Shown: positions 15,214 to 24,411 of the stretch, one piece after another
Layout: every line of letters begins with the position of its first letter
Position numbering within the stretch: the first letter of the stretch is position 1
NCBI GenBank assembly: GCA_024398365.1
Contig: JAKSJG010000006.1
Span: 1 to 50,353, forward strand
Direction: 5' to 3'
DNA from: Bacteroidales bacterium
GTDB taxonomy: Bacteria > Bacteroidota > Bacteroidia > Bacteroidales > UBA932
DNA length: 50,353 nt
Program-made: the position numbers and the translations under genes
The notes under the pieces: model-generated
Told to the model about the DNA's origin: nothing
The model's input: the letters and a program-made list of their open reading frames with translations, nothing else
Databases searched by the model: none

Positions 15214-17691
15214 TTACTTGAACAGATTGATGAGGATTGCAGCCATGTAGGCCATTGAGCTCATTGATGAAATGATGGATGCCACCTCAGCGATGGATAC
15301 CTTTTTGGAATCAGAGTCCGGGACAACCGGCACCACCAGTTCCATACCCGGTTCCATTCTGAACTTGCTTGAGCCGTGAACTGCTGAGGTACCGTCCATA
15401 TAGATGGCGTAGGTCTTGCGCTTGCGTGCGTTCTTGGTGAATCCGCCGGCGTTGGAGACATAGTCTTTCCAGCTGCTGGAAGGGTTGAAAGCCACCGTAT
15501 TAGGGAAATACACACCGCCAGACACCTTGACCGTGTTGTTCATCTGAGGCACGACGATCTCATCACCCTCCTTGAGGATGATGTCGGCGTAAGAGCCAGG
15601 ATGCTTGACTGCTTCCTCAATGTTGATACCGATATCATAGGTCTTTGTCTGACTTTCCTCTTCTGCCTTGATCTGGGCGATCTTCAATGAATCCTCAGGA
15701 GTTTCAGGAGTCATCTGAACGGTTGGAACAGAGCCGGCGACACTGCCCGGTACCGCTGCAGCGGTAGGCTGAGGAGCCAGCTGGAAAGTGCTGTCCATGG
15801 CAGCAAATGCCTTGAGCTTGGCAAATTCATCCTTGGTCAGCTTCCTCTTGAGCTTTGCACCCTTGGTATATGCCTCATCCGTGAAACCTTCCGTGCGCGC
15901 GATGATGTCCGATATCCTGACTACGGACTTCTCTATGGCATAGGTGCCCGGGTACTTGACTTCACCCGATACCGTAACTGTAGGCAGAGGTCGGTAGTTG
16001 ACGTTCTTGCGGACGAATATGAGATCGAAAGGATTGAGGATAACTGCATTGTCTTCCGGACGTTCCTTGAGATTGAAACGCCTTACATACGCGGACAAGC
16101 TGTCGCGGCCGCGGCTTGCCACCTCTACGTTGGAGAGGTCGCCGCCGTCTGCCAGACCGCCGGCCATCAATATGACGTCACCGATGGTCATGCCTTCGCG
16201 GAATTCGAAGTCACCTGGGAGGTTGACTTCACCCTTGACGGTCACGAATGTGCTGTCCTGAAGCTCAATCACAGAAAAGACGCGGACTGAGTCGTCCCTT
16301 ACGAGGTCGATGTTGTCGAGGCCGTTCATGATGCGTTCCAGATTGAAGCTGAGGCTGACAGGCTTCATGTCTGCGTCGCGGCGAAGCACATAGCCGCGGT
16401 TGCTGTATGAGCCTTCCTGGAGTCCGCCGGCAGCTTCGATGAGCTGGCGTACGTTGGAAACCTTGTCGGATATGGCGTAAGGGCCCGGATGCATCACTGC
16501 ACCGGCAGCAAATACTCTGTTGGTGAGTTTAGGCTGGTTGACATTGACATAGAGGCTGTCGCCAGCGCAGATGCCGAAGCTGTCGAATTCCTCGGCCTTG
16601 ATGTCGTAGGCTGTACCGAGAGGTCCGTTCTGTCTGTCGAGGTGGACGATGTCCCTGTATGCGTCAGTCGAGAAACCGCCGGCGTACTTGATGAGGTCGG
16701 CCACAGTCTCCCCTTCTGTCATTTCATATTTGAGTTCGTTGCGGTTGAGTCCGCCACCGACTTTTGCCAGCTGGCTGATGGAGCCCACGGAGATGATATC
16801 ACCGTCCTGAAGTCTTATGCTGGTATCATACTGGCCCTTGAAGATGTATGCATAGAGGTCGAATGTACCTGCGAGCTCGGAGTTGCGGTAGAGATTGATC
16901 TTGCGGACGGAACCATGCTTGAGGATACCGCCGGCCATGAAGATGGCGGTAGGTATCGATGAGAGCGATGGCAATGTGTAAACGCCCGGGGTGAACACCT
17001 CACCGAGGACATAAACTGTCACGCCGCGGATTTTGTTGACGGTGAGCTGGATCTTGGCTCCGCCACCGTTGAGGGATGAATGGAGTTTGGAGAGCCTTGA
17101 CTTCATTGTCCTTTCAGCCTCGGTGACTGTCATGCCTGATACGGTGACAGGGCCGATGCCCTGGATGGTGATGGTGCCGTCATTGCTGATGACTCTGGTG
17201 TAGTTCGCGTTGGAATTGCCCCAGATGTCGATGCTGATCTCGTCACCGGGACCCAGCTTGTAGCTGGCAGGGACCGGAGCGTTAACACTTGGTATGAGTG
17301 CAAGACCATCAGAAATGAAGAAATCGTGGCCATAGACGTCTGAGTATGGGGCCTTGTGACCGCCGACAGGTGCTATGGTGGTAGGTGAAGGGATGTCCTC
17401 CATACCGACCATGACATTGGATACAGGTGTCATCATGACTGTACCTGCAGTACCTGTGACAACGTTAGGCTGGCCATAAGGCACTACCTGCCCGTTTACC
17501 ACACCGTTGTTCTGGACCTGGGTCTGATTGGCCATGCCGGCGTTCTTGTTCATAGCCTGTTCTATCTCTTCGTTGCTGTAACCGTAGGAGCGCGCAAGTG
17601 ACTTGGCTGCTCTGATTTCGGTCTCGCTCTGGGCCCTGAGGGCAGGGACCGCCAGAAGAAGAGCGCAGGCTGCAAAAAAGAATTTCTTCAT
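15214..17691 (-). CDS. SLBB-domain polysaccharide export protein (Wza-like)
   Basis: An 825-residue outer-membrane/periplasmic protein for capsule or exopolysaccharide export. The signal peptide (MKKFFFAACALLLAVPALRAQ) is of type I, without the lipobox of classical Wza. A Poly_export domain begins around residue 145 (YKLGPGDEISIDIWGN, ISNDGTITIQGIGPV). It is followed by a series of about five or six SLBB units (for example VTVYVLGEVFTPGVYTLPS, VFAAGAVMHPGPYAIS, VTVKGEVNLPGDFEF, VTVSGEVKYPGTYAIE). A C-terminal helix lies near 805-822. This multi-SLBB form is typical of Bacteroidetes. The hairpin element lies directly upstream. Confidence 0.93.
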   Translation of the reverse strand: MKKFFFAACALLLAVPALRAQSETEIRAAKSLARSYGYSNEEIEQAMNKNAGMANQTQVQNNGVVNGQVVPYGQPNVVTGTAGTVMMTPVSNVMVGMEDIPSPTTIAPVGGHKAPYSDVYGHDFFISDGLALIPSVNAPVPASYKLGPGDEISIDIWGNSNANYTRVISNDGTITIQGIGPVTVSGMTVTEAERTMKSRLSKLHSSLNGGGAKIQLTVNKIRGVTVYVLGEVFTPGVYTLPSLSSIPTAIFMAGGILKHGSVRKINLYRNSELAGTFDLYAYIFKGQYDTSIRLQDGDIISVGSISQLAKVGGGLNRNELKYEMTEGETVADLIKYAGGFSTDAYRDIVHLDRQNGPLGTAYDIKAEEFDSFGICAGDSLYVNVNQPKLTNRVFAAGAVMHPGPYAISDKVSNVRQLIEAAGGLQEGSYSNRGYVLRRDADMKPVSLSFNLERIMNGLDNIDLVRDDSVRVFSVIELQDSTFVTVKGEVNLPGDFEFREGMTIGDVILMAGGLADGGDLSNVEVASRGRDSLSAYVRRFNLKERPEDNAVILNPFDLIFVRKNVNYRPLPTVTVSGEVKYPGTYAIEKSVVRISDIIARTEGFTDEAYTKGAKLKRKLTKDEFAKLKAFAAMDSTFQLAPQPTAAAVPGSVAGSVPTVQMTPETPEDSLKIAQIKAEEESQTKTYDIGINIEEAVKHPGSYADIILKEGDEIVVPQMNNTVKVSGGVYFPNTVAFNPSSSWKDYVSNAGGFTKNARKRKTYAIYMDGTSAVHGSSKFRMEPGMELVVPVVPDSDSKKVSIAEVASIISSMSSMAYMAAILINLFK

Positions 17692-17721
17692 ATCTAAACT
17701 GATTATAATTCTAGTAATCTA

Positions 17722-17729
17722 CAAAGATA
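17722..17729 (-). promoter_or_regulatory. Candidate -7 element of the export operon
   Basis: TATCTTTG on the minus strand (17729-17722) fits TAnnTTTG, about 30 bases upstream of the SLBB gene ATG. The place where the -33 element should lie (about 17748-17752) falls inside the terminal repeat of the hairpin element, and no TTG is present there. Confidence 0.4.
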
Positions 17730-17743
17730 AATAAATTTTGAGA

Positions 17744-18028
17744 ATTATACACCCTTGCCCCTAGCTGCGCAGGTATGCATTGCCGAAAAGTATCACGGGG
17801 CTCTGCCCCAAACCCCGCCGCTACGACCGCTACCCCATTAATGGGGCCCCACTGCGGTCTTCGCTAGCGCCTGATGGCGCCTTGTACTTGCATGACGAGG
17901 TCGCGAGGGTGTTTACAGCAGGCATATTGATGCCTGCGGCCCGAGCAGCAGGGCTTTAGCCCGCCGTCCGGCTATGGTTTCGGTCAACGCATATCCTGTC
18001 TCCGCTTTACGGGACAAGGGTGTATAAT
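17744..18028. mobile_element. 285-bp MITE-like element with 17-bp terminal inverted repeats
   Basis: The ends are ATTATACACCCTTGCCC (17744-17760) and its inverse with one mismatch (18012-18028). Inside lie perfect hairpins: GGGGC-TCT-GCCCC (17797-17809), GACCGC...GCGGTC (17825-17859) enclosing CCCCATTAATGGGG (17833-17846), GCGCC-TGAT-GGCGC (17867-17880), GCAGGCAT-ATTG-ATGCCTGC (17918-17937) and GGGC-TTTA-GCCC (17951-17962). No ORF is supported. It fills nearly all of the 345-base gap between the YfhO gene and the SLBB gene and is more GC-rich than its flanks. It could be a non-autonomous transposable repeat or a structured RNA/terminator block; a target duplication is not clear. Confidence 0.65.
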
Positions 18029-18036
18029 CCCTTTAA

Positions 18037-20478
18037 TTATTTCTTCCTGCGTTTATATAGAGCAAAACCGGCGAGGGCAAGGACGATGGCATACATGAGG
18101 ATGACGCAGGCCAGGGCGATGCGGTCACCCTTGCGGACGCTGTCCGGATCGAATTCGAAATGTATGCTGTGCTCCCCTGCCGGCACGTTGAGCGCGCGGA
18201 GCGTATAATTGACCCTGAAGTGATCAGTGCTCTGGCCGTCAATGCTGGCCTTCCAGCCGTAAGGATAATAAATCTCCGAGAACACAATGGTGCCCGGCTT
18301 CGAAGCGCTGTAGCTGTAATCGATGTATCTCGGCGTATAGGCCGTCAGCTGAACGGTGGCAGTAGAATCCGCACCCGGCTCGAGATCACCTGCCATCCCG
18401 GCGAACTCCTTGTCCAGCACCGCCTCGTGACGCAGGTCAATCTGCGCGAGAGCATCCATCTCCTCATTGGCATTGTCAACAGGGATGAGCCTGTCCACAA
18501 ACCATGCATTGCCGAAGGCCTGGTCATTGAGCTGCACCGCAGCCGAACCGTCCTCGGAAGGGACAATGACATACTTGGCGTTGAGCATGGAAATGATGTT
18601 CAAGTTGAGCTCACCGCTCATATATACGTCTATCATATCCTGATACCTGCGCAGCTTGGCGGCGCTGTAACCGCCCAGGGACTTGAACCTGTAGCAGGTG
18701 CGCGCGTCGCTGAAGGTATTGGTGGTCAGATTGAGCACGCGGAAATGCGGATCCTTGTCAGCAAGGATGCTGCTCTCCCATGGCTGCTCTGCGAAATAGC
18801 CGGAAGCATTGTATTTGGACACGAAATTGTCAGAATTGAGGTAACGCCTGTCAACAGGCCACATATCAAGCAGTATGAGGGCGGCCAGAGCGCCAATCAT
18901 CCAGCCCTTGCCCATCCTGCCCTTCACGAAAAGGAAGAGCACCAGAGCGGCAAGCACGATGAAGCCCGCGCTGCGCCAGCTGTCGCTTGCGAAGAGTGAA
19001 GCTCGTTCATCTACGATGGCGGAATAGAGCCAGTCAGGTACCTGGGACATGATATTCGCGTCATAACTTGACTTGAAGTCGAAGATCGAGCTGCCGAAGA
19101 GGGCGAAGAAGATGCAGAGGCCCGCGCCTATGCCACCTGCGATGAGCACCTTCTTCCCCATCTCCTTGCGGTCCACGCCTTCCTGCATCAGCTCGCGCAG
19201 TGCCAGGAAGCCCAGCAAAGGCATGGCGATCTCAGCCACGATGAGAATGGAGGATACCGCGCGGAACTTGTTGTAGAGCGGGAAGTACTTGAAGAAGAAC
19301 TCGGTGAGCCCCATCCAGTTGTGTCCCCATGAGAGGAATACTGAGAAGAGTGTGGCCAGCAGCAGGGCCCATTTGTAAGGGCTCCTGACTACGAGAAGGC
19401 CGAGTATGAAGAGGAAGCATACCACCGCACCGGCATAGACGTTGCCGGCTGTGAAAGGCTGCTCGCCCCAGTACATAGGTACGGAAGAGCAGAACTGCTT
19501 GGCCGACGATGCAGGTACATAGTTGCTTGTCAGGGTCTTGTACAGATCGGAATCAGTTCCGACATTGACGCCTGAAGCGCCGCCCATGAAGCCAGGGATG
19601 ATGAGTGAGAAGGATTCGGCCTTGCCGTAGCTCCACTGTGTGGCGTAGTCCAGGTCGAGTCCCTTGGTCTTGTTGGTGGCATCATTGTCCTTGACCAGGT
19701 CGGAATGCCCGCCGCGCATGGTCTCGCGGGTGTATTCGGCGTTGGCGAACACATTTGCGCAGCTGGTGCCCATACCAAGGTCGACGGAGGCGAAGAAGAG
19801 CAGCGTAGCGACCGCGAAGTCCTTCATCCTCTTCTCCTTGATATGCGTGTAGAGCTCCGCGAACCAGCAGAGTCCTATCATCATGAAGATGTAGTAGGCC
19901 ATCTGCGGATGGGTGCTGAAGCCTATGGCGGTAAATACCATAGCGAAGATGACGCCCAAGCTGTATTTCTTGCGGAATATCAGGTAGAATCCGGCGAACA
20001 CCACGCTGATGAGCGATATGGTGCTCGTCTTGCCGTTGTGGCCTGCGGCGATGATCACGATGAAATATGAAGACAGCGTGATGGCTATCGCGCCCACTAT
20101 GCTGAGCCACTTGTCCACGTCAAAGGAGCGCAGCAGGGCGAAGAAGCAGATGAAATAGATGATGAACACCCAGGCCGTGTGGGCATGACCGCGGTGGAAG
20201 ATGGCTTCCAGCGGTGCGAGCCACTTCTGGGAGGTGTATTGTCCGCCACCTATCTGATAGTCAGGCATGCCACAGAACATGGAACCGGTCCACCAGCTGT
20301 GGTCTCCGGTGTCCTCTGTGTATTTGACAGTCTCGCGGGCTGCACCCTCTGCGGTGAAGTTGTCACCGGCGTAGATTACCTTGTTCTGGAGCACCGGATA
20401 GCAGTATCCGAAGGCCAGAATCACAAATGCCAGAGCGGCCACCACGTAGGCGCCGTATTTGCTGAAGAATGCTTTCAT
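18037..20478 (-). CDS. YfhO-family membrane protein
   Basis: An 813-residue polytopic protein with some 12-13 predicted helices. An N-terminal periplasmic loop (IYAGDNFTAEGAARETVKY ... GSMFCGMPDYQIGGGQY) and a large periplasmic C-terminal beta domain precede a last helix and a basic tail (LYKRRKK). This is the YfhO layout; members resemble GT-C glycosyltransferases and some glycosylate lipoteichoic acid or other surface polymers. The position at the end of the glycosyltransferase run fits a role in decorating or assembling the polysaccharide. The lipid-linked donor and acceptor are unknown. It begins 5 bases after the preceding gene. Confidence 0.88.
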   Translation of the reverse strand: MKAFFSKYGAYVVAALAFVILAFGYCYPVLQNKVIYAGDNFTAEGAARETVKYTEDTGDHSWWTGSMFCGMPDYQIGGGQYTSQKWLAPLEAIFHRGHAHTAWVFIIYFICFFALLRSFDVDKWLSIVGAIAITLSSYFIVIIAAGHNGKTSTISLISVVFAGFYLIFRKKYSLGVIFAMVFTAIGFSTHPQMAYYIFMMIGLCWFAELYTHIKEKRMKDFAVATLLFFASVDLGMGTSCANVFANAEYTRETMRGGHSDLVKDNDATNKTKGLDLDYATQWSYGKAESFSLIIPGFMGGASGVNVGTDSDLYKTLTSNYVPASSAKQFCSSVPMYWGEQPFTAGNVYAGAVVCFLFILGLLVVRSPYKWALLLATLFSVFLSWGHNWMGLTEFFFKYFPLYNKFRAVSSILIVAEIAMPLLGFLALRELMQEGVDRKEMGKKVLIAGGIGAGLCIFFALFGSSIFDFKSSYDANIMSQVPDWLYSAIVDERASLFASDSWRSAGFIVLAALVLFLFVKGRMGKGWMIGALAALILLDMWPVDRRYLNSDNFVSKYNASGYFAEQPWESSILADKDPHFRVLNLTTNTFSDARTCYRFKSLGGYSAAKLRRYQDMIDVYMSGELNLNIISMLNAKYVIVPSEDGSAAVQLNDQAFGNAWFVDRLIPVDNANEEMDALAQIDLRHEAVLDKEFAGMAGDLEPGADSTATVQLTAYTPRYIDYSYSASKPGTIVFSEIYYPYGWKASIDGQSTDHFRVNYTLRALNVPAGEHSIHFEFDPDSVRKGDRIALACVILMYAIVLALAGFALYKRRKK

Positions 20479-20483
20479 TATAT

Positions 20484-21254
20484 TTACTTTTTCAATTTTT
20501 TTCTGATTTTGCCGGGCCAGCGGCTGATGCGCTGCGGCACCTTGATCATCCAGCGGATGACCTTGTTGGCGATGAAGGCAGCCTTGTCCCCTGCGCCGAA
20601 TTCAGGCAGCGCCATGCGGCGTATGCCATAAGCCTGGCTGATGAGCGCGTCTATCCTGGCCTTCTGCATGCCCTGGTCCTTCTGTATGCGGCGGACTATG
20701 AAGTCCGGCATGGAATAGAATCTGGCATACCACGAATGCATGCAGATGCGCCTGTCCTGAAGGTCGAAGAGTATGGTGGAGATGCCGTCAGAATGCTTGT
20801 GCGCCGGCAGATAGAGTGTCTTGAAATTGTCCGCCATCCAGAGGAAGAACGGATAATAGGGTTCGTAATCCTCGGTGTAGGCCCTGACGTCCGTCATGTT
20901 GAACTTGCTGCGTATCAGGCGCAGGTTGAGTATGTTGAAGAACGGGTTGGTGACCTTCGGATTGCCGCTGCGCGGAAGGCCGGATCCGGCATCGGAACAT
21001 CCGATGTTGGCGTAGCCCTCCTCTATCATCAGGCGGACAAGATCATTGACGGCCTGAGGGTCGGTGATGAAGGCGTCCTCGTCTATGTTGATGGCGATGT
21101 CACAGTCCTCATCCTTGAGCATGGTATAGAAATATCCGTCGGCTGTGCGGTCCGTGAGGCGCACCACCTGCACGCAGTCAATGCCATCGTGAAGGGCGGC
21201 TGACAGTCTGTAGAGCCTCAGGTCGAATGATCGTGTGTAAATCTTGATTCTCAT
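20484..21254 (-). CDS. Probable glycosyltransferase-like protein
   Basis: The 256 residues begin IKIYTRSFDLRLYRL and contain an acidic block NIDEDAF (D58-E59-D60) after CDIAIN, placed as the metal-binding DxD of GT-A enzymes would be. Then come SDAGSGLPRSGNP and a basic C-terminus (PGKIRKKLKK) that may contact the membrane. I cannot assign it to a CAZy family. The location between a GT2 enzyme (3-base gap) and the YfhO gene (5-base gap) supports a sugar-transfer role. Confidence is high that it is a gene, lower for the function. Confidence 0.7.
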   Translation of the reverse strand: MRIKIYTRSFDLRLYRLSAALHDGIDCVQVVRLTDRTADGYFYTMLKDEDCDIAINIDEDAFITDPQAVNDLVRLMIEEGYANIGCSDAGSGLPRSGNPKVTNPFFNILNLRLIRSKFNMTDVRAYTEDYEPYYPFFLWMADNFKTLYLPAHKHSDGISTILFDLQDRRICMHSWYARFYSMPDFIVRRIQKDQGMQKARIDALISQAYGIRRMALPEFGAGDKAAFIANKVIRWMIKVPQRISRWPGKIRKKLKK

Positions 21255-21257
21255 AGG

Positions 21258-22166
21258 CTATTGCTTTTCAAGGCCCATAAGGCCGCGGGTGACGTTCCAT
21301 CTGAAAAGGACGAGCATGTTGCCGCACTGCGGACGGGCTGTGATCTGGTAGTAAAGCCACAGCAGAATGGTCGCGTCCCACTTTATGGTCTCCGATATGA
21401 TGCGCTTGAGGTATGCGCCGGTGCCTATGTTCTTGCAGCGGTTGTATTCGCTGAGGCCTATGCCCTTGGCGAAACGGACGATGTAGTCGCGTGTGGTGCG
21501 GGACTCCGGTATGACATGCTGCACCCTGATGTCAGGGAAATACCAGATCTGCATGCCGGCGGCCTTCACGCGCGCGAAAATGTCCTTCTCCTCGCCGCCC
21601 ATAAGGTTCTTGAGCGTGCGGCCGAGCGAGGTGTTGAAATCCCCCACCCTGTCCAGCGCTCTGCGGCGGAAGCCCATGTTGGCGCCTATGGGATACTTGG
21701 ATGTGAACTGCTGCATCTGCGGACCGAGGTCAATGGCCGATACCCATGAATATGTCCATTTGCAGAGCCATTCAGGCTCTTTGCCGGACTCGAAGAGAGG
21801 ATGTATGCAGCCTCCGAAGGCGTCCGCCTGCGGGCAGTCGTCAAGGCTGCGCTGCAAGTTGCGGAGATAGTCCGCCTCAACCATGGAGTCGTCGTCCAGG
21901 AAGACGACTATGTCGCCGACAGACTCCCGTATGCCGCGGTTGCGGGCATGCGATAGGCCCTGAGCGGTCTCGAGGAAGTAGCGGAAGTTGAGCTCAGGAC
22001 GGGCCTCTGCAAAGCTGCGGCAGATCTCAGGCGTGCTGTCGCTGCTGTTGTTGTCCACGAGCACTATCTCATAGTCCTCCACAGGACAGTCGTTGGCGGC
22101 TATCCTGTCCAGGGCTGCACCGAGGTATTTCTCGCGGTTGTATGTACAGATGACCAGGGATATCAT
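21258..22166 (-). CDS. GT2 family glycosyltransferase
   Basis: ATG 22166 gives 302 residues starting MISLVICTYNREKYLG, the canonical GT2 opening, and overlaps the upstream stop as ATGA. The longer frame to 22256 would need GTG and lies inside the previous gene. The nucleotide-binding VLVDNNSSDST lies at about 35-45 and the DDD metal site at 91-93 (VVFLDDDSMVEADY), followed by GGEEKDIFARVKAAG, which carries the acidic catalytic region. A hydrophobic patch near the C-terminus may associate with the membrane. It should add one sugar to the lipid-linked repeat unit; the sugar is not predictable. Confidence 0.92.
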   Translation of the reverse strand: MISLVICTYNREKYLGAALDRIAANDCPVEDYEIVLVDNNSSDSTPEICRSFAEARPELNFRYFLETAQGLSHARNRGIRESVGDIVVFLDDDSMVEADYLRNLQRSLDDCPQADAFGGCIHPLFESGKEPEWLCKWTYSWVSAIDLGPQMQQFTSKYPIGANMGFRRRALDRVGDFNTSLGRTLKNLMGGEEKDIFARVKAAGMQIWYFPDIRVQHVIPESRTTRDYIVRFAKGIGLSEYNRCKNIGTGAYLKRIISETIKWDATILLWLYYQITARPQCGNMLVLFRWNVTRGLMGLEKQ

Positions 22167-23191
22167 TTTCCTATGATTTGAGCTATGGAACTGTTCTTCT
22201 CCAGGGAACGGCGTATGTACTTGATGGCCATCTTCGGATATTTCCTGATGAGCCACATAGGATAACGCATCTTAGGGGAACACCTGTAATGCCTGTTGGA
22301 GCGGTAATCCGGATATGTGGAACTGAAGTTGGAATACATGTCTTCGAGCACGTATGTCCGGGCATCCGCGCTGCCTGCATATACGAAGGCCGAGGTCAGG
22401 AACGCGTCCCTGAGATATATGTAGTCAAGTTCTTCCTTATATGTGTCATACAGGCTGTTGCGCTTGGCGAACTCCATGATTGTATCAAAGGATGCCGTCC
22501 TCTGGCGGAAACGTCCACCGGCGTCGATCCCGGAAGCGTCGTCAGCGAGCACGCGGTGCCTGTAGAGGGCCTTGCGCAGCTTGGCGAAGCGCTGGGACTT
22601 GAGTATGGCGCAGATAAGGAAGCAGCTGTCCTCCGACATGCCCGTGTCCGGGAAACGTATCATGCTGTCGCAAATGAATTTGCGGCTGAATGCGTAATGT
22701 CTGATATGGTCGCTGTAGCGTGAGAGCAGCTTGCGGTGGCCTTCTTCGCTCATGATGCCGTTGCTCAGAGCCGGGGCCTTCTTCCTGCGGGACTCGCCCT
22801 TGCCCATGATCTCTGTCCTGTATGAGTAGGCGCAGATGTCAGCCTTGTGGCGGCGCGCGGCATTATAGACTGACTCGCAGAATTCAGGTTCGAGTATGTC
22901 GTTGCTGTCAAGCACGCAGATGTAATCACCGGTGGCGAGGTCAAGCGCATCGTTGCGGGTGGCGTTCACGCCGCCTCCGACAGAGTCCTGCGCGAAGCGG
23001 AATACCTTCCTGCCGTTGTAGTCAGCAAGGTATTTGACCGCCTTGGCCATGCTGCCGTCGGTGCTGCGATCATCTACAAGTATGACCTCGATATCGTCCG
23101 TGGACTGGAATATTATCGAATCCAGGAACGAGATGATGTACTGGCTGGAATTGCCCACCGGTACTATGATGGATAATTTTGCTGCACTCAT
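22163..23191 (-). CDS. GT2 family glycosyltransferase
   Basis: The 342 residues show LSIIVPVGNSSQYI, ILVDDRSTDGSM at 37-48 and VLDSNDI at 93-99, where the usual DADD is replaced by D95-S-N-D98. The C-terminal region is basic and aromatic (KMRYPMWLIRKYPKMAIKYIRR), typical of membrane-associated GT2 enzymes in capsule loci. The start overlaps the upstream GT4 stop by 4 bases, and its own stop overlaps the next start by 4, giving a chain of coupled glycosyltransferase genes. Confidence 0.92.
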   Translation of the reverse strand: MSAAKLSIIVPVGNSSQYIISFLDSIIFQSTDDIEVILVDDRSTDGSMAKAVKYLADYNGRKVFRFAQDSVGGGVNATRNDALDLATGDYICVLDSNDILEPEFCESVYNAARRHKADICAYSYRTEIMGKGESRRKKAPALSNGIMSEEGHRKLLSRYSDHIRHYAFSRKFICDSMIRFPDTGMSEDSCFLICAILKSQRFAKLRKALYRHRVLADDASGIDAGGRFRQRTASFDTIMEFAKRNSLYDTYKEELDYIYLRDAFLTSAFVYAGSADARTYVLEDMYSNFSSTYPDYRSNRHYRCSPKMRYPMWLIRKYPKMAIKYIRRSLEKNSSIAQIIGK

Positions 23192-24411
23192 ATCTCTTGT
23201 TCTTTATTGTCCGCCTGAAGTTGCCCGAAAAGTTCGAGCCACCTGTCGGCGACTTTTTCTATGGTGAATCTCTGTACTGACTCCATGCCGCTGCGGGCTA
23301 TCTTCTCCCTGGCCACCGTGTTGCCCATAAGCCACATCAGTTCATCAGTGTAGGCGTCCAGATCGTTGTCAGGCACGATGACGCCGTCCTTGCGGTTCTC
23401 TATCAGGGTATGGAGGGACGGGTATGAATCAAGGGCTACCGGCACCACTCCGAACTGCTGTGACTCCGTCACGGTGAGGGCCCAGCCCTCGAATGAGGAT
23501 GTCAGCATGAAGATGGAGGCTGACCTGTAATATTTGAGCACGTCGGGCACCCTGCCCTCGAAGACAATGTTGTCCAGGGCCAGACGGTCCGCCATCCTGA
23601 TAAGGTAGTTGAGGTCCGGTCCGCCGCCGACCAGGCGGAGGGTCCAGTCGTCAAATTTGCCACTCTCGCATATGCGCTGCCATACCTTGAGGGCGAAGCT
23701 CAGACGCTTGGCCTTCTCGTCCATGCGGGCCACGATGAGCACTTCCTTCTTCTTGTCCTTGAGGATTTCCGGATCAGGAGTCAGGTCGTAGGTATTTGCA
23801 TTCGGCATGTCGGCGAACTTGGAGTCGTACGGCAGGCCGGCAATCTCCGCATAACGGCGTCCGGCTTTCTCGCCGAGGACCACCAGAAGGTCGGAATTGT
23901 CGTACATCAGCCTGTATTTGGCGCGCACCTTGCCGCCGAAGAGCTTCATCACCAGCGGACGCGGAGCCAGAGTGAGGGCTATGTCCTTGAGGTTGCGGCG
24001 GAGCTGGCCGAAATGCCTTATCCTGTATATGCTGTTCAGTATGCGGTTGCCCAGCAGGTCCTCGCCCGGCATGGCGTGATAGCAGGCAATGAGCCTGGTC
24101 TTGGTGCCGCGCGTGGCATTGTACATCAGAGGCAGGAGCCTGCGCTTGTACTTGATGTCAACGAGATTGCTCATTATGATGTCAATCCCGGCAATGGAAA
24201 GGAAGTCGGTCAGCTGCTCGCTCTCCTGCCCGTCCTGGAGCAGAAGGGTCTCCTTGAAGCCGCATCTGTCAGGATGCTCGCTGCGGCGGCAGAATGCCAG
24301 ATAGCAGTTGTGGCCGCGGCGCACGAATTCGTTGGCCAGGGTGATGGTTATCCTGTCCGTGCCGCCGAGCTGCTGGCTTATTTCGTTTTCGGTGACAAAA
24401 AGTATGTTCAT
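23188..24411 (-). CDS. GT4 family glycosyltransferase
   Basis: The 407 residues have the two-Rossmann GT-B fold of the GT4 family: an N-terminal LGGTDRITITLANEFVRRGH acceptor-side glycine loop, a central VLIVARMDEKAKRLSFAL, a GGGP donor loop and the E-x7-E pair (E308, E316) in EGWALTVTES. It should transfer a sugar from a nucleotide donor with retained configuration. It overlaps both neighbours by 4 bases (flippase upstream, GT2 downstream). Confidence 0.93.
   Translation of the reverse strand: MNILFVTENEISQQLGGTDRITITLANEFVRRGHNCYLAFCRRSEHPDRCGFKETLLLQDGQESEQLTDFLSIAGIDIIMSNLVDIKYKRRLLPLMYNATRGTKTRLIACYHAMPGEDLLGNRILNSIYRIRHFGQLRRNLKDIALTLAPRPLVMKLFGGKVRAKYRLMYDNSDLLVVLGEKAGRRYAEIAGLPYDSKFADMPNANTYDLTPDPEILKDKKKEVLIVARMDEKAKRLSFALKVWQRICESGKFDDWTLRLVGGGPDLNYLIRMADRLALDNIVFEGRVPDVLKYYRSASIFMLTSSFEGWALTVTESQQFGVVPVALDSYPSLHTLIENRKDGVIVPDNDLDAYTDELMWLMGNTVAREKIARSGMESVQRFTIEKVADRWLELFGQLQADNKEQEI

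Noticed and set aside
18160..18999. 279-residue plus-strand open frame
   Set aside because: Antisense to the YfhO gene; GC-rich genes here commonly leave long open frames on the other strand.
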